Shown: positions 21,519 through 33,493 of the stretch, one piece after another
Layout: the number at the start of each line of letters is the position of its first letter
How positions within the stretch are numbered: position 1 is the stretch's first letter
Assembly: GCA_006538405.1 (NCBI GenBank)
Contig: BJKQ01000015.1
Coordinates: 558,001 to 622,000, forward strand
Length of the DNA: 64,000 bases
Source: Hansfordia pulvinata
Taxonomy: Eukaryota > Ascomycota > Sordariomycetes > Xylariales
Reading direction: 5' to 3'
Program-made: the position numbers and the translations under genes
The notes under the pieces: model-generated
Told to the model about the DNA's origin: nothing
Database searches by the model: none
What the model saw: the letters and a program-made list of their open reading frames with translations, nothing else

Positions 21519-24500
21519 AGCTGAGGTTGTTTTCATTCAAGTCTTTTCGGCGCGAGATGTGACAGACTAAGTACCTACCTACCTCGGAAACAGAAGTTGT
21601 CTGTGTTCTATCTTCCCAAGCTTGTGACAATAGGAAGCTCTCGATCATAAGCAGGGAAGAACCCACCCCCTTGTGGCCACATTCCCCCTCTTCAACTACC
21701 GTGACCGTCTCTTGTCTCTTTGCTTCGCAGCGTGACATACGTTGTCCGGCCTGACTGCCCACTTGCCTCTTTTACTCGCCGCACATCACAGAGTACGCTG
21801 GCACCCAGAGACAAACTACCGTCTCGTTGTCCTCCCTGAGGGGATCGTCGCGCACAAGAAGTTCAAGAAACATGCAAGAACGAATGTCGATACCCTTCGG
21901 CCTCATAGCTACGACATCCTCGCTTCTCTAACGCAAAGCCCCCATCAGATACACACGGCACGGACGTGGCATGAAGCCATGTCTCGGCTCGAATCTCGCA
22001 AAGAGGACCCTAAAGAAGGCAGTCTCCGACCCGGTTACCCAATGGTGAACCAGCCCCCCACCTGCCTCCGACGCCAGGGCGCTGTCGCCGCCCGCGCCGG
22101 GTGGCATGAGCCGTCCTCAGCCCGAGCAAGATCACACGGGCTCAATGTCACAGGCTGATCAGATAGAGCTTGCTGGCCTCACTCGCAGGCCGCGGCCCTT
22201 ACCTGGGCGACGAAGCTGCCCCCGATTACGAATACCCCCGGTAGGTGGCTTCCCGTCTGCACGTGCTCCTGTCCGGCATCACAGTGGTCGCTTAGGGCCG
22301 CTATAGAGAAACGTGTTATTGCACTTGCCCGTACATCACCGAAGCCACACGCAGATCGCATCATAAATACACCGCGATGTGCCCAGGACAACATTGGTTA
22401 GACCGGCCAACCGTCTGGCCCGCGTCTCTGTGGCGACCACCTCAGCCGCGTTCTCATCACACAGAACGGCTTCTCGTCATGCCCAGGGTCGCGCTCCACA
22501 CGTGAGCGGCTGAAGTCTCCCGCGCGGCCAGTCACATGGCGGGAGCTGAGAGGGGAACTTTCGACAGCAAGCAATTAGACGCCGTGTAAAGCGGCCCGGC
22601 GGCTATTCGCTTAGACCTGTGGCCATACTCAGCCCGAGTCAGGTGCCCGTTCAAGTCTGGTTCTGGTCGCCACGGCTCTCACGGATAGCTCTGTTTCAAC
22701 GGATATGAGGGGAACAGCAGGGGTCCGGGCTCGGGGAAGAAAGCAAGACTGCGCCGCCCCCGGAAAAGATTGATGATGCTCACGAGGTGTGGGAGCAGGG
22801 GGCGAGAAGGGACCTCTCGTCCAGCCAAAGACAGCCCGCTGGGGGTTTCAAGGTCTGTAAACTTGTTGTTAGCCAGTGCTTGACGAGACCGGCAGCCGTT
22901 CCGAGGACACAATGACACGACTGGCTTCCAGAGGCCAACAATAGGCAACCCGTGATTTCAGGGTAGATCTTTCGCTGTCTAAGACATGCATGCATGTACC
23001 GTCAAACCTGCTTGCCCCAGACAGACTACATTGGCACCGGCGAACAGCCACGCGGTGTACGAAATTACGTGCGCGCTCACCTGCAAATACCCAAGTACTC
23101 TCAAGAGTAGGCGCGCAGCTGATTTCGTACACCGCGTGACAGCGTCCCAAGACGTGTAGGGCCTGCCGGCAGCTCAGAGAACGACTGACACACACAGTGC
23201 AGCTCAGCAGAGGCTGTGAGTGATGGCATGCTGGCCACTCAACGCTCAACGTTTGAGAAAACCATCTTATTCTGTCATTTCGAGCTCGTCCAGTGGCAGG
23301 TGCGCTCGCCCGGATTCAATTTGGCTGGCCAGACAAGAAATTTGTCGCGAACGATAAGAGCTCCGCGGCTCTGCTGGAAAGATGGCGCGCGAAGCGCACG
23401 CAGCACAGCTCACCCCAAGAGCGGGCTTTGACGCGACCCCCCCTCAGGTCACGTTACTGAACGGACTCCAGAGTCTCCAGCGGCTTGGCTCCGCGTTATG
23501 GCACTAGCGGGCGAGGAGGGAGCCAATGGATCTTCAGAAACCCCTGCTCACCTGAAAGAGGGTCTCTCTGGGTCTTAGTCCGCGGCTGACTGGCGCCGAC
23601 GATTGGTGGCGGGGGGCCTGCTAACCCAGCGGGATTGCCTGGTCACTCGCTCGTCCCGTTCACCGGAGACCCTCCTTCTTGGTCTGGTTCCTTGAATGGC
23701 GACAACGGACTCGCAAGGAAGGCATCGCATTGTTCCACGGCCGTTCACTTCCAGCAAAGAGTAACAATCTGTTTTTCGAGGCTTTGACTCATGATCAGCT
23801 GGGGTGCTGCCAGGAGCCCGATGATCAAGGCAGACATGGCTTGAAGAAGTGGAAGGCAAGCTGCCACGTCACCAGCCACGGGCGCATTTTCAAGTTGGGA
23901 GTGTCAGGGACTGTGGCGTAGTGCATGCTTGCCAACTCGCCCTGGCGTCGGGACTGGGCCATGATCCAGTCAAGAAGCGCGCGGTCCGGGCCACTCGCCA
24001 CAACCGGAGTGGGGGCCGCGCGAAGGCGGACAAGTGACCATTGTGGGAAAGAAAGAAGTGAGGGAGCAAAGACTGGGCCACTCCGGTGCATGGCACGCCT
24101 TGGCCCTGGTCCGGCAGTGAAAGATCTGAGACCTGCTTGGTCTTCGGCATGAACCCCACGCCGGCCGCCTCATTGGCTGTGCCTCATGCACCTTTCAGCT
24201 TGCTCTGCTCGCGTAGGATGCAGGCTCGCGCGCACTTGCAGGCACGCCCTCGTTCTTGTTCGAGGCGGTTGGCGATCTTCGCGGGGTGCTCGACTTGATT
24301 GACTTCGACGGGCAAGAGCAGGTCAGAGAGACGCCGCCGGGACTATTGCTGCTGATAAGACTGATCGATCTCAACTGAGGCCACGCCGCCCCAGCCCTGA
24401 ACGAATCCACTCCCCCGCGTGGGACCCAGGGCGCGACCTGCTGGCTCGATTTTTGTATTGTCGAACGAGACGCGCAGGGACGCAACCTGCCGTCGTCCTG

Positions 24501-27500
24501 CCGGTTTGGGGTGAAACATCGGATGCAGATGATCTTTTCTCACGGCTCGGCACACCAGTGCAGGCTGACATGAGGTTCCTTCCAAGAATGCCGTTGGTCC
24601 AGGATGAAAATGAGGTTATCTTGAGGCGAACCCCACCGAGCTGGCCGCTGCATCGAGCGGCTGCTCCCCGCATCTGGTAGATACGAAGTGTTCATCAGAA
24701 CAGCATGCCAGCCAACTAGTCAGTATGTACGAGCATGGTTGAGAATCGAAGAGACCAGAGGTCGTTGATTGCGAAGCATAGTGACAGAACGGATTGGTCA
24801 AAAAGGTAGGCGCTGTATCCAATCAAAAAGCGGGGAAATCGTCGTTTATCTTTGCGGGCATGGGGGAAACGGGAGCGGGCGAATTGAGGCACGCGGATAG
24901 ACAGCGTGATTGACACCCGTCGTACTTGATCCAGTATCCGTACTCGTAAGCTGCCGTGGAAGCAGTCCCGATGTGACCTCGATGCCCATAGGTAGTAGTC
25001 AGCGTCGCCGATCTCTGCATCTGGTCCTGAGATTATGTTGTGTCGTTGTTGAGGAACTCTCCAATAACCCGGCCTTGATGACGCTGAACCCGGGCGAGAC
25101 CTTGCTCCCAATGCACAGATACGAGGGCCCGATTGAGCCGTGTGGTCTTCAAGCGGCAGGATAGGGCGAGGAGGCTGATGATCCAGACCGGCAAAGGGGC
25201 CACAAGAAGCACCCGAATCGAGGACAAAGCTCGAAGGGCAGGGCGGCTAGACGTGGGAGCTAGGCCCGTCGTCGTCGACTGGCGGGAGCTAGCAGACTAG
25301 TCTTCTAGCGAGTTGGGAGATCGTGGCGTGCCGTGGACGTTGAATGGAGCGGTCTCGGGCGGGTGGAAAGTGAGACATGCAGGGGGGTCTAAGACACCAC
25401 GATGCGGCGCGACGGACTGTGGAGCTGCGAGGGAGGGCGACCGATGGGCGTTGGCGAGAACGATGATTCTGGTCCGGGGAGTTTGTTGTGGGATTACAAT
25501 AGCCTGCCCGGGCACGGTATGTGCCTCCCAAGTACGCACAGGCTGACTGGACGACACCCGGCAGAGCCCTGGTGAACGGAATCCATTTAGCCCCCGGAAT
25601 GCGGGCATCCAGCCCAGCCCTGGTGAAGACAGCCCTACGCGTACCTCCAAATGGGTTGCTTCATGATGGAGACGTGGAAGGCGCGAGCGGGCTGCCTCCT
25701 TCGATTACTCGTACCTCGAGTAACTGTCGGAAGTATGTACATCGATACCTTACCTGAGGTTAGGTAAGCACACGAGGGGTACTCACTCGCATGCATCCGT
25801 AGACGATGGGCGGGATCCAGGGTGTTCATCTCCCGGGTCGATAATAAGAACGAGCTGACGTTTGTTAGCAGCAGCGGGCCGAGACGAGATGGAGGGCAGC
25901 ACGGGCATCCCAGACACGGGCACGCCCGACGCCCCCAACGTGGTGCGTCTAAGTTAGTACGGAGGTTCGACAGTCAGTGCCTACAAGGACGGCACTTGGC
26001 GACAAGCCCCTTGGAAAATTCTCCGGCGCTACCGTCCGGCCCCTCTCCAGACTCTCGACGACGACGACGATGACCAGCACAGCTCCTACGAGCACGCGTT
26101 CGACTTTCTGCTTCCGGTATCTGGCGCACTTTGTTCGTTCTGAGACCCTAGAGCCAAGATCCCTTCCCCATCGGCAATGCGCGGCTTTACAGCACGCTCG
26201 TACTCTCCCGCATATCAGCGCACCCATACACCGAACCGACTGGCCATGACTGGGTAACACTACGGATCCTCCCAAGGGCCCCGGACGCCTGCAAGCCCCC
26301 CCAGCATGCCAGGCAAGAGCTTGGACGAGAAAGCAAGGGCTTGGACTGACGGAGTAGCGCAGTTGTGGGATCGGTCCAGTGCGCGGGGTCTCAGAGTCGT
26401 TGCCAGACCCAGCCAGGCTTGACGCCAGGACCAGGTCCGGGGTGGCGGTGGGCGAATGGCGTGCCGGCAACTCGGCTACGCCATGTAATAGGACATGCCG
26501 TTATGCACAGCCAGAACCCGACTGTCGCACGGCGGCTCGGTTTCGCCACGGGCCCACGGCCGGCAGCGCTCCGCAGTCGGGCGGCCGACCCAGCTGCGGC
26601 CTTGAGCACTGCGAGTGTCTGACGCTGAATCTATCGCAGAGATTTGGCGCCAGCATCGCCTGTCGGGGTCACGTTGACGCGCTCACGAGACCTGGCATGA
26701 CGTGCTTGGTAGCGGCAGCCAAGCGGACGATAGGTTGCCCGGGGACGACTGTGGCAGGTCTACCATGGGTTCAGAACCGGCCGCGCCAGCATAGCAGCAC
26801 CGCCTCACATGACTTGCACTGGCGACCGGCGACTGGCGACGTGGACATGGACCCATGCATGACTGCTGGACCGGTCCGGTGCATGAGTCCCTGCGAGCCA
26901 ACGTCTCGGAGTGCTACAGCAGCCACAGCGACAAGGGATGACTCGGATCTTGGGCGTCGTGGGCGTATGGTTGCTGGTACCCCTGGCGTGGCCGATCCGC
27001 CAGACTGGGCTGGTGATGAGCCCGGCTCCGCAGCGCGTGCAGGGCTTGCAGGCCTTTCTTTCGTGAGTTGCCACGGGCGGCCGCCAACCAGACCGCATTT
27101 TCGGCCTCTCCAGGGCAGACCCAGATTTTCACTGCGGGCATCCTATCTTACCTATCCTCGCCGCTGCCGCCGCCGCCGCCGCCAACACCTACATTACGGG
27201 TGCCAGTCATCACTCGTCAAATTCTCTGTGCCATGATGGGTACCGCGCTACTGTACGTACTCACGCCTGGGTTGATCAAAGAGGTTCCACCCAGCACGAC
27301 CCCGATGTTCTCTCTGCGCCATGGAATCACCACCACCCGCTCATCTACTCGTACTCATCTAGTGGTGAGCAATGCCACGATGATAATCAGCGGCTTGCAT
27401 GCCTGGGCGCCCCATGCGCGCACGCTTCCATGGCGCTTGATCCTAGCCCATTGCGCGCACCTTGCCTCCTATCCTCTACCGCGCCAGCCATTGGATATTG

Positions 27501-28927
27501 CTGGATTTGCTCAGCAATTCCTCACCTCCGTACTGGTGCCTGGCGCGTATGCTACTCGTATGCATGGCAACAGGATGGCTTGATGGGTTTTTTCATGTGG
27601 CTAAATCTGCTTACCTTTCCTTGGGTAGCATGGGCCCACACGACAGGGCATGGCTTCACTGTGCCCAACGTGGCCCGGCGTCGCCGCCGCTTCACTGCCC
27701 AGTACAGCGTGTTCGTGCATGAACTCGGCTCGGCTGCCTCTGGGTGACCGCCCTGGTGGTATTGCGTCGGTTGAGGCCCTATATGTAATTCCGTCTGCTG
27801 TGTAAGTCCCGGTCATATTGCCTGTATGCAATCTGGTATTCTTCTTGCCCGTGCGAGACCTCACCTATCGTCTCGTTACGCTCGACGCATGTACGCATAA
27901 CCCGGGCATTCCTCTTCCCGTCTCACGCGCCGACCACGACAAGGTGGAAGCAGTACTTGCCCACCACCCATTGCGAGGATCACTCGCTATCTCCGAGCAC
28001 TCACTCGACTATTCTGTGCCGACCCGTTCCAGCAAACCCCTCCTCCAGTCGTCTGGCAAGGCCCGCACGCGGCAATACGACACGTCCCTTTCTGGTGTGA
28101 TAGCTTCGCAGCTCCAGCACTCGCTAGGCGTACCTCCGTAGACGCCGCACGCCCGTCACAGCTGCCATCACACCCCCCATTTCCCATTCTTCGCCGGGGT
28201 CGCACCTTCCCAACGTCCCCGCCCCACCACACCCGCCAGCGGGAACGATTATTCGCACGAGTAGGTACGGTACCTACCACAGCACCGGCACCCGCGCTTG
28301 CCTGGAGTCGCCGCGCATTGGCTTCAACACATCCATCACGACTGGAGTACTCGTATCTAGCAGAGAGAGCAAGAGCCCTTGGGACTGGAACTTGCGGGCT
28401 TTCACCCACCCCCTGCGCCTGCCCCACCGAAACGGGCGCCCCAATCCCGCCCCGAACCGCCCGCCGCCCGTCGCTTCCCTGTCGCCGTCGTTGTCGACCT
28501 CCAGCTCCGATATCCACTCGAGGTACCTCGCCTTAGGTACGGTACCTCTTATAGTCACATCCCGTCTGCCTCCATCTCAGACCACGGTCGAGACTGAAGA
28601 AAACCCTCTCTCCTGTCGTGGCTTTTCGCCCGCCGCGCCGCCTCTCGTCGTCTTCATATCCCCCCCTCTCTCCCCCGCGCTCCCCTCTGTCCCGGCCTGC
28701 TGGGCCTGACGTCGGGCCTTTTCTTTTCTTCTTTCCCCTTTCTGGCGGCCCGGTCACTTTCAACGACCTCAGTATATCCCGCCACACGCTTCCACCCCTC
28801 GAGCTTGTCCCGACGCCGACCCTATTTATCCGCATGCCCAAAAAGGAGAGGACAATGGACACATGATTCCTGGGTTACCATACCATGGTGGAGTTTTGGC
28901 CTGATACTGCATCACCCCGCGGACAGT
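21519..28927. other. 7.4-kb gene-free region
   Basis: Open frames here are short, mutually overlapping on both strands, and none shows a domain or a plausible splice series. Visible structure: a TAGGTAGG-type array on the other strand (21571-21584), a hairpin at 23049-23138, and TACTCGTA octamers at 24941, 25706, 27346, 27553 and 28348. The last 300 bases are a C/T-rich leader of the 1521-aa gene. The longest frame (about 285 codons, 26379-27236) looks like random open GC-rich sequence. Confidence 0.55.
23049..23138. repeat. 90-bp imperfect hairpin with 17-bp perfect arms
   Basis: The arm 23049-23065 (CACGCGGTGTACGAAAT) has its exact reverse complement at 23122-23138. A second, symmetric 7-bp match lies inside (TGCGCGC 23070-23076 with GCGCGCA 23111-23117). 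The apical region holds a separate small hairpin, TACTCT (23096-23101) with AGAGTA (23104-23109). No open frame or known element is linked to it. Confidence 0.85.
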
Positions 28928-31900
28928 ATGGCTTCTGTCAGGCAACGGTCCGAGTCCCGCTCGCGGCCCGCAGATGCCACCAGGCCCAACAGACCAGCCG
29001 GAACCACGGGCTTTCTCGGTGATGCCCTTGTCTACGGCCAGTCTCGTGTAACCCGAAAGGAGGTTGGATATGGATACGACCACCTCACCGTTCCAACCGC
29101 GTCTCAGCCCAAGGCTGCCCCGAGCCGGATCCCCCAGAACCCCGCTGTCCGGAAACTCGCGACGCACACCCTTTCATCCAGGCCCGCCCTGCCTCAAGAG
29201 TCGCAGTCCTGGAGCTCGACCAGCTCGGGCTCTGCCCAGTCTGCTGCTAACTACATGGTCAATATGCAATCCTCGGAGTCTGACCCTCGAGCTCCCAAGT
29301 TGAGAAATGTCCTGCGCCGCAAGCAGACCACCATCCACCAGGCCAGGGATCAAGTGATAGCCCCTTACCACACGCGCACTGACTCGGCCAACACGGCCTC
29401 TTCTTCGTCGATCCCGAGGTATCATGCTCCCGTTGAGTCATCGTGGTCTCCCGTTGACGGCTCCCTCACTGCCAGTCCCGTCGAGATCAGCATTGCCCAT
29501 GATGGAGACTTGGCTGCTCACGGCGCCCACCACGTGAAAATCTACCCAGAGCTGGATCGTTACCGAGATGTGCAGCCTCTTTCATCGCGCCATGGACAGG
29601 GAACCGATTACCCGCACCGGCTTGCCACGGATCTGCCGCCTCCGACCCCTGTTTTTTCTGGCGGCAGCAGCCACAGTCAGATCAGCATGCTCAGCGCCAG
29701 CCCTTCCACGCGCTTCTCTGAGTCTCCAGGTCCGGGTCCTTACAGTCGGGACACCACTCCCACGACTTCCATCTCGTCTCAGTCCCCGGGACTGGTGGCG
29801 CCGATGCGCCTGCCCACTCGGATCAAGCAAGCTAGCCCGGCTGATGCGAGGCCACCCCTCACTCGGAGGCGACCTGGAAGTATATCAAACGAGGCTGACG
29901 TGGCTGGTACCACCCCCCTGGGTCTGTCAATGGTACGGGAGAATCTGGCCTCGTCCGCGTCATCGAGCTCAACCGTGAGAGGGGAGACAAAGAAAGAGAA
30001 GAAGTTGCGCAAAGTCTCGCCTGCGCCGAACCCGCCACCCAGGAAATCATCCCAAAAATTCAAGAAAGCTCCCGAGGAGAACGAATCACCGACCAAGCGT
30101 CCAAAAACCCCCAAAGGACCCTCGGACCCTGCGGGCAAAAACGGCTCTCCGACAAAGCAGCTTCAGATTCCGGCCGCATCTCCTCACACAAGGGTCACGC
30201 CTCCGTCCCGACCCAGTAGGGACGGGGCCCCAAATCTGTACTCTCAGTACGGGGGGCCTGTTCCAGTAGTGCACAGCAACCTCTCCTCATCAAGCCTGTC
30301 TGATAGGCGCCAGAGTGGCCATCTGGCTCCGAGTTCTCTGCCCCGCTCGACCACACCGACTGTTGCACAGGACAAATCAAATCAATCCAAGTTGCCTGTC
30401 AGCCGAGAGCCCACGCCCGCGCCGGTTTCTTCTCTCTCGTCCGGAACGACTCTCAAGAAGCCGGAATCGTCAGGGCCAAACAAGGCTCCGAGCCCCAATG
30501 TGTCGTTCAAGTCGCGATTCGCGATATTCGGGCGCAAGAACAAGCCCAGTCCAGAGGCTCCAGCCGCGGGGAAGGACAAGGCTGCTCGCAAAGGACCAGC
30601 AGCCGGAACAGGCCACGAGGGATATGGTCGCGTGGGTGCCGTTAAACGACGAAGCAGCAATGCCGTTCTGCCGCGGGCCGCCCCTGGGTCAGCTTCATCA
30701 TCCGAGAGCTTGGCTAGTAGTTTTTCCACTGATCCCTTCCTGCTCGAAAGGATGAATCCAGTCATCATCGCCGGTGGTGAAGTGGTTGAGAACAGGAACG
30801 CCAGCTCAGAACTGAGCCGCACTGACAGCAACCAAAGTGTAGCCCACAGCGGGCCAATCCCAAGCTCCCGTAACGACTCGTCCGCATCACTATCTTCCAA
30901 CGCCGACACTCGGCAGACTCTATGGCCGTCTGCCTTTCCAAAGGCCACTCTTCAGTCACGCCGTCCTTCAGAAAGTAGCGACTCGGACGCTGTGGTGATG
31001 AAGCCAAGTTTGGCACTCCGGAGATCCTTGCAACGCCGGGAAGCTCCCGACTCTGCCCCCTTGAACATCCCGAAACCCATCAACACGCAGGGAATTCGCT
31101 CACCTTCTGTCGCCAGTGGCGTGACAACAATTTTCACCGACGATTCCATCCCTGATTCTCGGCCCGAGTTCCTCAACCCGAATAGCGATGCGAGCGACCA
31201 ACCCAAGAAGCTCACCAAGCGAGGGAAGTCGCCTCGAAAATGGGGTCTTTTTGGGAGATCTCAGGAGAAGGTCGACACCCTCCGCGTCCAGGCTGACGAC
31301 AACAAGGTCATCCAGCCCGCCCACCCCCAAAAGGAAAGGCCTGTGGCGTTCTACACAATGATGGACTCGTCTGACCCGGAAGAAATCGACCCCCTTGACG
31401 CGCGACAGGTTGCTCGGCAAGAGGCTGGGCTGGGAACATCACACGCGACTCCCGCTCAACAGGAAAGGAGGCCATCAGCCAGTAGCCAGACCCGAGGCAT
31501 GGTACCTATGTCAGGGACAGACCGACGACCTTCCGCAAGTAGCCAGTCCCGTGAGCCCCGGGATCAAGAACATGGCCGTCAGCAGCCAGCCCTGTTAGAA
31601 GTCGCTCGATCAACCAATCGTCTACCGGTCCCAAGAGGCGCCAGCGCCAATGACCCTGGTCGCCCTTCGACTGAGGCCCGTTCCAGAAAGGCAAGTACAT
31701 CAGAAGACTCAGATAAGGGTCTTGGTCCAGCTGGGCGACCCAGCAGGCTACCTCAGGTGGGCAGAATCCCGAAGGTAGTCAACACTCGGCCCGATCACAC
31801 ATCTCCACAGAGCTTCTCGCGGCCGTTTCATCGGACAAGCCTGCTGCCTGCGCCACCACAACCATCACAGCTGGACAATGAGTCCATCGCGAAGGGTCCC

Positions 31901-33493
31901 AGCCCGCCAAAATCCCTGAGCACCACACCAACTCCTGCCAAGAATGACAAGGCTAGCCGACAGATGCATCCCAACCCTACCGGCCCGGCTCTCGAAGGGA
32001 GGGAATTCCTCGCCTTTGCACCACGCAAAGATTCGGAATGCAGCACTTCAAGCGGCTCCGGCCTCGTCACACTGGCCAACCACGTGGCTGTCCTTCCAGA
32101 GCCCAGCGCGCCCCTGGGAGAGGATGAGATCTGGGACGAGTACAATGACTTGCTCGAGGACGCGCCTCCTTCACCGACATCCTCCAAGGGCGTCCCTTTT
32201 CACCTGGAGGGTTATGAGACCAGACGTGTCAAAGAATCCACACGTGCCAAGGCCATGGAGTCTCCCACGATTCAATCTCCTGCAGCCTTCAGCGGCCGTG
32301 ACACGCTGCAGCCCGGGAAAGCCGACACTGCATCCAGTCACTACAGCGCCGACATGACAGCGAGGATCAATGCGGCATTCCGCTTCGCCCCTGATGCCCC
32401 TCCAACGCCGACGTTTGCTCCCAACCTCGCACCATGGCTGGTCGAGTCAGAGACGAACGCTGCCCAGACAGCTGACACGGCACTCGCCCCATCCAATCGC
32501 AGCAGCCTGTGCTCCCAGGACAGCCGGAGGTCGAGAATCAACTCAAACGCCAGCCGAAGCAGCGAAGAAACGCCCCTGTCTCAGGTCAACTTGCGAGTCG
32601 GTTCAATGACAGTCAGCAAGTGGCTGACCTTTGGGCACGTTCTCTTCAGCCCAGTGCGGGATGAACTTGTCAACGAGGACGGCTCGCTGAAGCGGCAATC
32701 AATCCTGGTCATTGACGGGCTAGGCAACGACGACTGGTCTTTCTACGCCGCGGAGACGTACCCTGCTGCCACTTTCTACAACTTGAGTCCGAGAGCACCC
32801 ATATCTCCGGAACATTCGAAGAATTCGTTTCCACACTCGCCTCCGAATCATCACCAGATTCAGTACACATCACATCTCGACAAGTTCCCGTTCGGTCCCG
32901 ACAGCTTCAAGTCTGTTGTCTTCCGCTTCCCTTCAGCAGCACCAGAGTCATACTATCGGAACATCCTCGCCGAGGCTTGCCGGGTACTCAAGCCGGGTGG
33001 ATACATCGAGCTTTCGATTCTTGATGCCGACCTCAACAACATGGGTAATCGCACCCGTCGGGCGGTTCGTCGATTGAAGGAGAGAGCTCACATGCAACAT
33101 CCCGAATTCAACCTGGGCAGCACCGCCGACCTTGTTCTGCGCTTGTTGGCAAAGAGGGGCTTTGTGGATGTCAAAACATGCCGTGTGGGAGTTCCCGTCG
33201 CCAGCACCTTGAGCAACACGGGAACCCTCGACAAGGGCAAGACTACGGAGCGCAGTGTGGCGGAGATGATAAACGATGAGACCGAGACAGGCGACGAGAA
33301 CATCACCAAGATGGTATCCAAGGTCGGGCGCTGGTGGTACAACCGCTGCTACGAGTCGGCCAATGGCACCAGTCGCAGCATTTGGAGCGACCAGACGCTG
33401 CTCGCCGAATGCTCGGAATGGGGCACCAGCCTGAAGCTCATGGTGTGTCACGCCAGGCTTCCCGACCCCAAGGCCCGAGTCACCAGCATTTGA
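28928..33493 (+). CDS. Large disordered protein with C-terminal methyltransferase-like domain
   Basis: Single exon of 1521 aa from the ATG at 28928 (MASVRQRSESRSRPAD). Roughly residues 1-1200 are Ser/Pro/Arg-rich and low in hydrophobics, with basic patches typical of intrinsically disordered regulatory proteins. The C-terminal 300 residues form a methyltransferase-type-11 fold: beta1 SILVIDGLGNDDWSFYA (about 1259), then SFKSVVFRFP, then ILAEACRVLKPGGYIELSILD (about 1345-1365), then ADLVLRLLAKRGFVDV. The LKPGGY block is classic motif post-III. Motif I is degenerate: VIDGLGNDD replaces the usual D-x-G-x-G-x-G, so SAM binding may be altered or lost. The frame is open to 28805, but upstream residues look like leader translation. 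Substrate unknown. The gene is convergent with the hydrolase gene. Confidence 0.8.
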   Translation: MASVRQRSESRSRPADATRPNRPAGTTGFLGDALVYGQSRVTRKEVGYGYDHLTVPTASQPKAAPSRIPQNPAVRKLATHTLSSRPALPQESQSWSSTSSGSAQSAANYMVNMQSSESDPRAPKLRNVLRRKQTTIHQARDQVIAPYHTRTDSANTASSSSIPRYHAPVESSWSPVDGSLTASPVEISIAHDGDLAAHGAHHVKIYPELDRYRDVQPLSSRHGQGTDYPHRLATDLPPPTPVFSGGSSHSQISMLSASPSTRFSESPGPGPYSRDTTPTTSISSQSPGLVAPMRLPTRIKQASPADARPPLTRRRPGSISNEADVAGTTPLGLSMVRENLASSASSSSTVRGETKKEKKLRKVSPAPNPPPRKSSQKFKKAPEENESPTKRPKTPKGPSDPAGKNGSPTKQLQIPAASPHTRVTPPSRPSRDGAPNLYSQYGGPVPVVHSNLSSSSLSDRRQSGHLAPSSLPRSTTPTVAQDKSNQSKLPVSREPTPAPVSSLSSGTTLKKPESSGPNKAPSPNVSFKSRFAIFGRKNKPSPEAPAAGKDKAARKGPAAGTGHEGYGRVGAVKRRSSNAVLPRAAPGSASSSESLASSFSTDPFLLERMNPVIIAGGEVVENRNASSELSRTDSNQSVAHSGPIPSSRNDSSASLSSNADTRQTLWPSAFPKATLQSRRPSESSDSDAVVMKPSLALRRSLQRREAPDSAPLNIPKPINTQGIRSPSVASGVTTIFTDDSIPDSRPEFLNPNSDASDQPKKLTKRGKSPRKWGLFGRSQEKVDTLRVQADDNKVIQPAHPQKERPVAFYTMMDSSDPEEIDPLDARQVARQEAGLGTSHATPAQQERRPSASSQTRGMVPMSGTDRRPSASSQSREPRDQEHGRQQPALLEVARSTNRLPVPRGASANDPGRPSTEARSRKASTSEDSDKGLGPAGRPSRLPQVGRIPKVVNTRPDHTSPQSFSRPFHRTSLLPAPPQPSQLDNESIAKGPSPPKSLSTTPTPAKNDKASRQMHPNPTGPALEGREFLAFAPRKDSECSTSSGSGLVTLANHVAVLPEPSAPLGEDEIWDEYNDLLEDAPPSPTSSKGVPFHLEGYETRRVKESTRAKAMESPTIQSPAAFSGRDTLQPGKADTASSHYSADMTARINAAFRFAPDAPPTPTFAPNLAPWLVESETNAAQTADTALAPSNRSSLCSQDSRRSRINSNASRSSEETPLSQVNLRVGSMTVSKWLTFGHVLFSPVRDELVNEDGSLKRQSILVIDGLGNDDWSFYAAETYPAATFYNLSPRAPISPEHSKNSFPHSPPNHHQIQYTSHLDKFPFGPDSFKSVVFRFPSAAPESYYRNILAEACRVLKPGGYIELSILDADLNNMGNRTRRAVRRLKERAHMQHPEFNLGSTADLVLRLLAKRGFVDVKTCRVGVPVASTLSNTGTLDKGKTTERSVAEMINDETETGDENITKMVSKVGRWWYNRCYESANGTSRSIWSDQTLLAECSEWGTSLKLMVCHARLPDPKARVTSI

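Noticed and set aside
26379..27236. 285-codon frame in the 7.4-kb spacer
   Set aside because: No recognisable domain; several overlapping frames of similar length on both strands.
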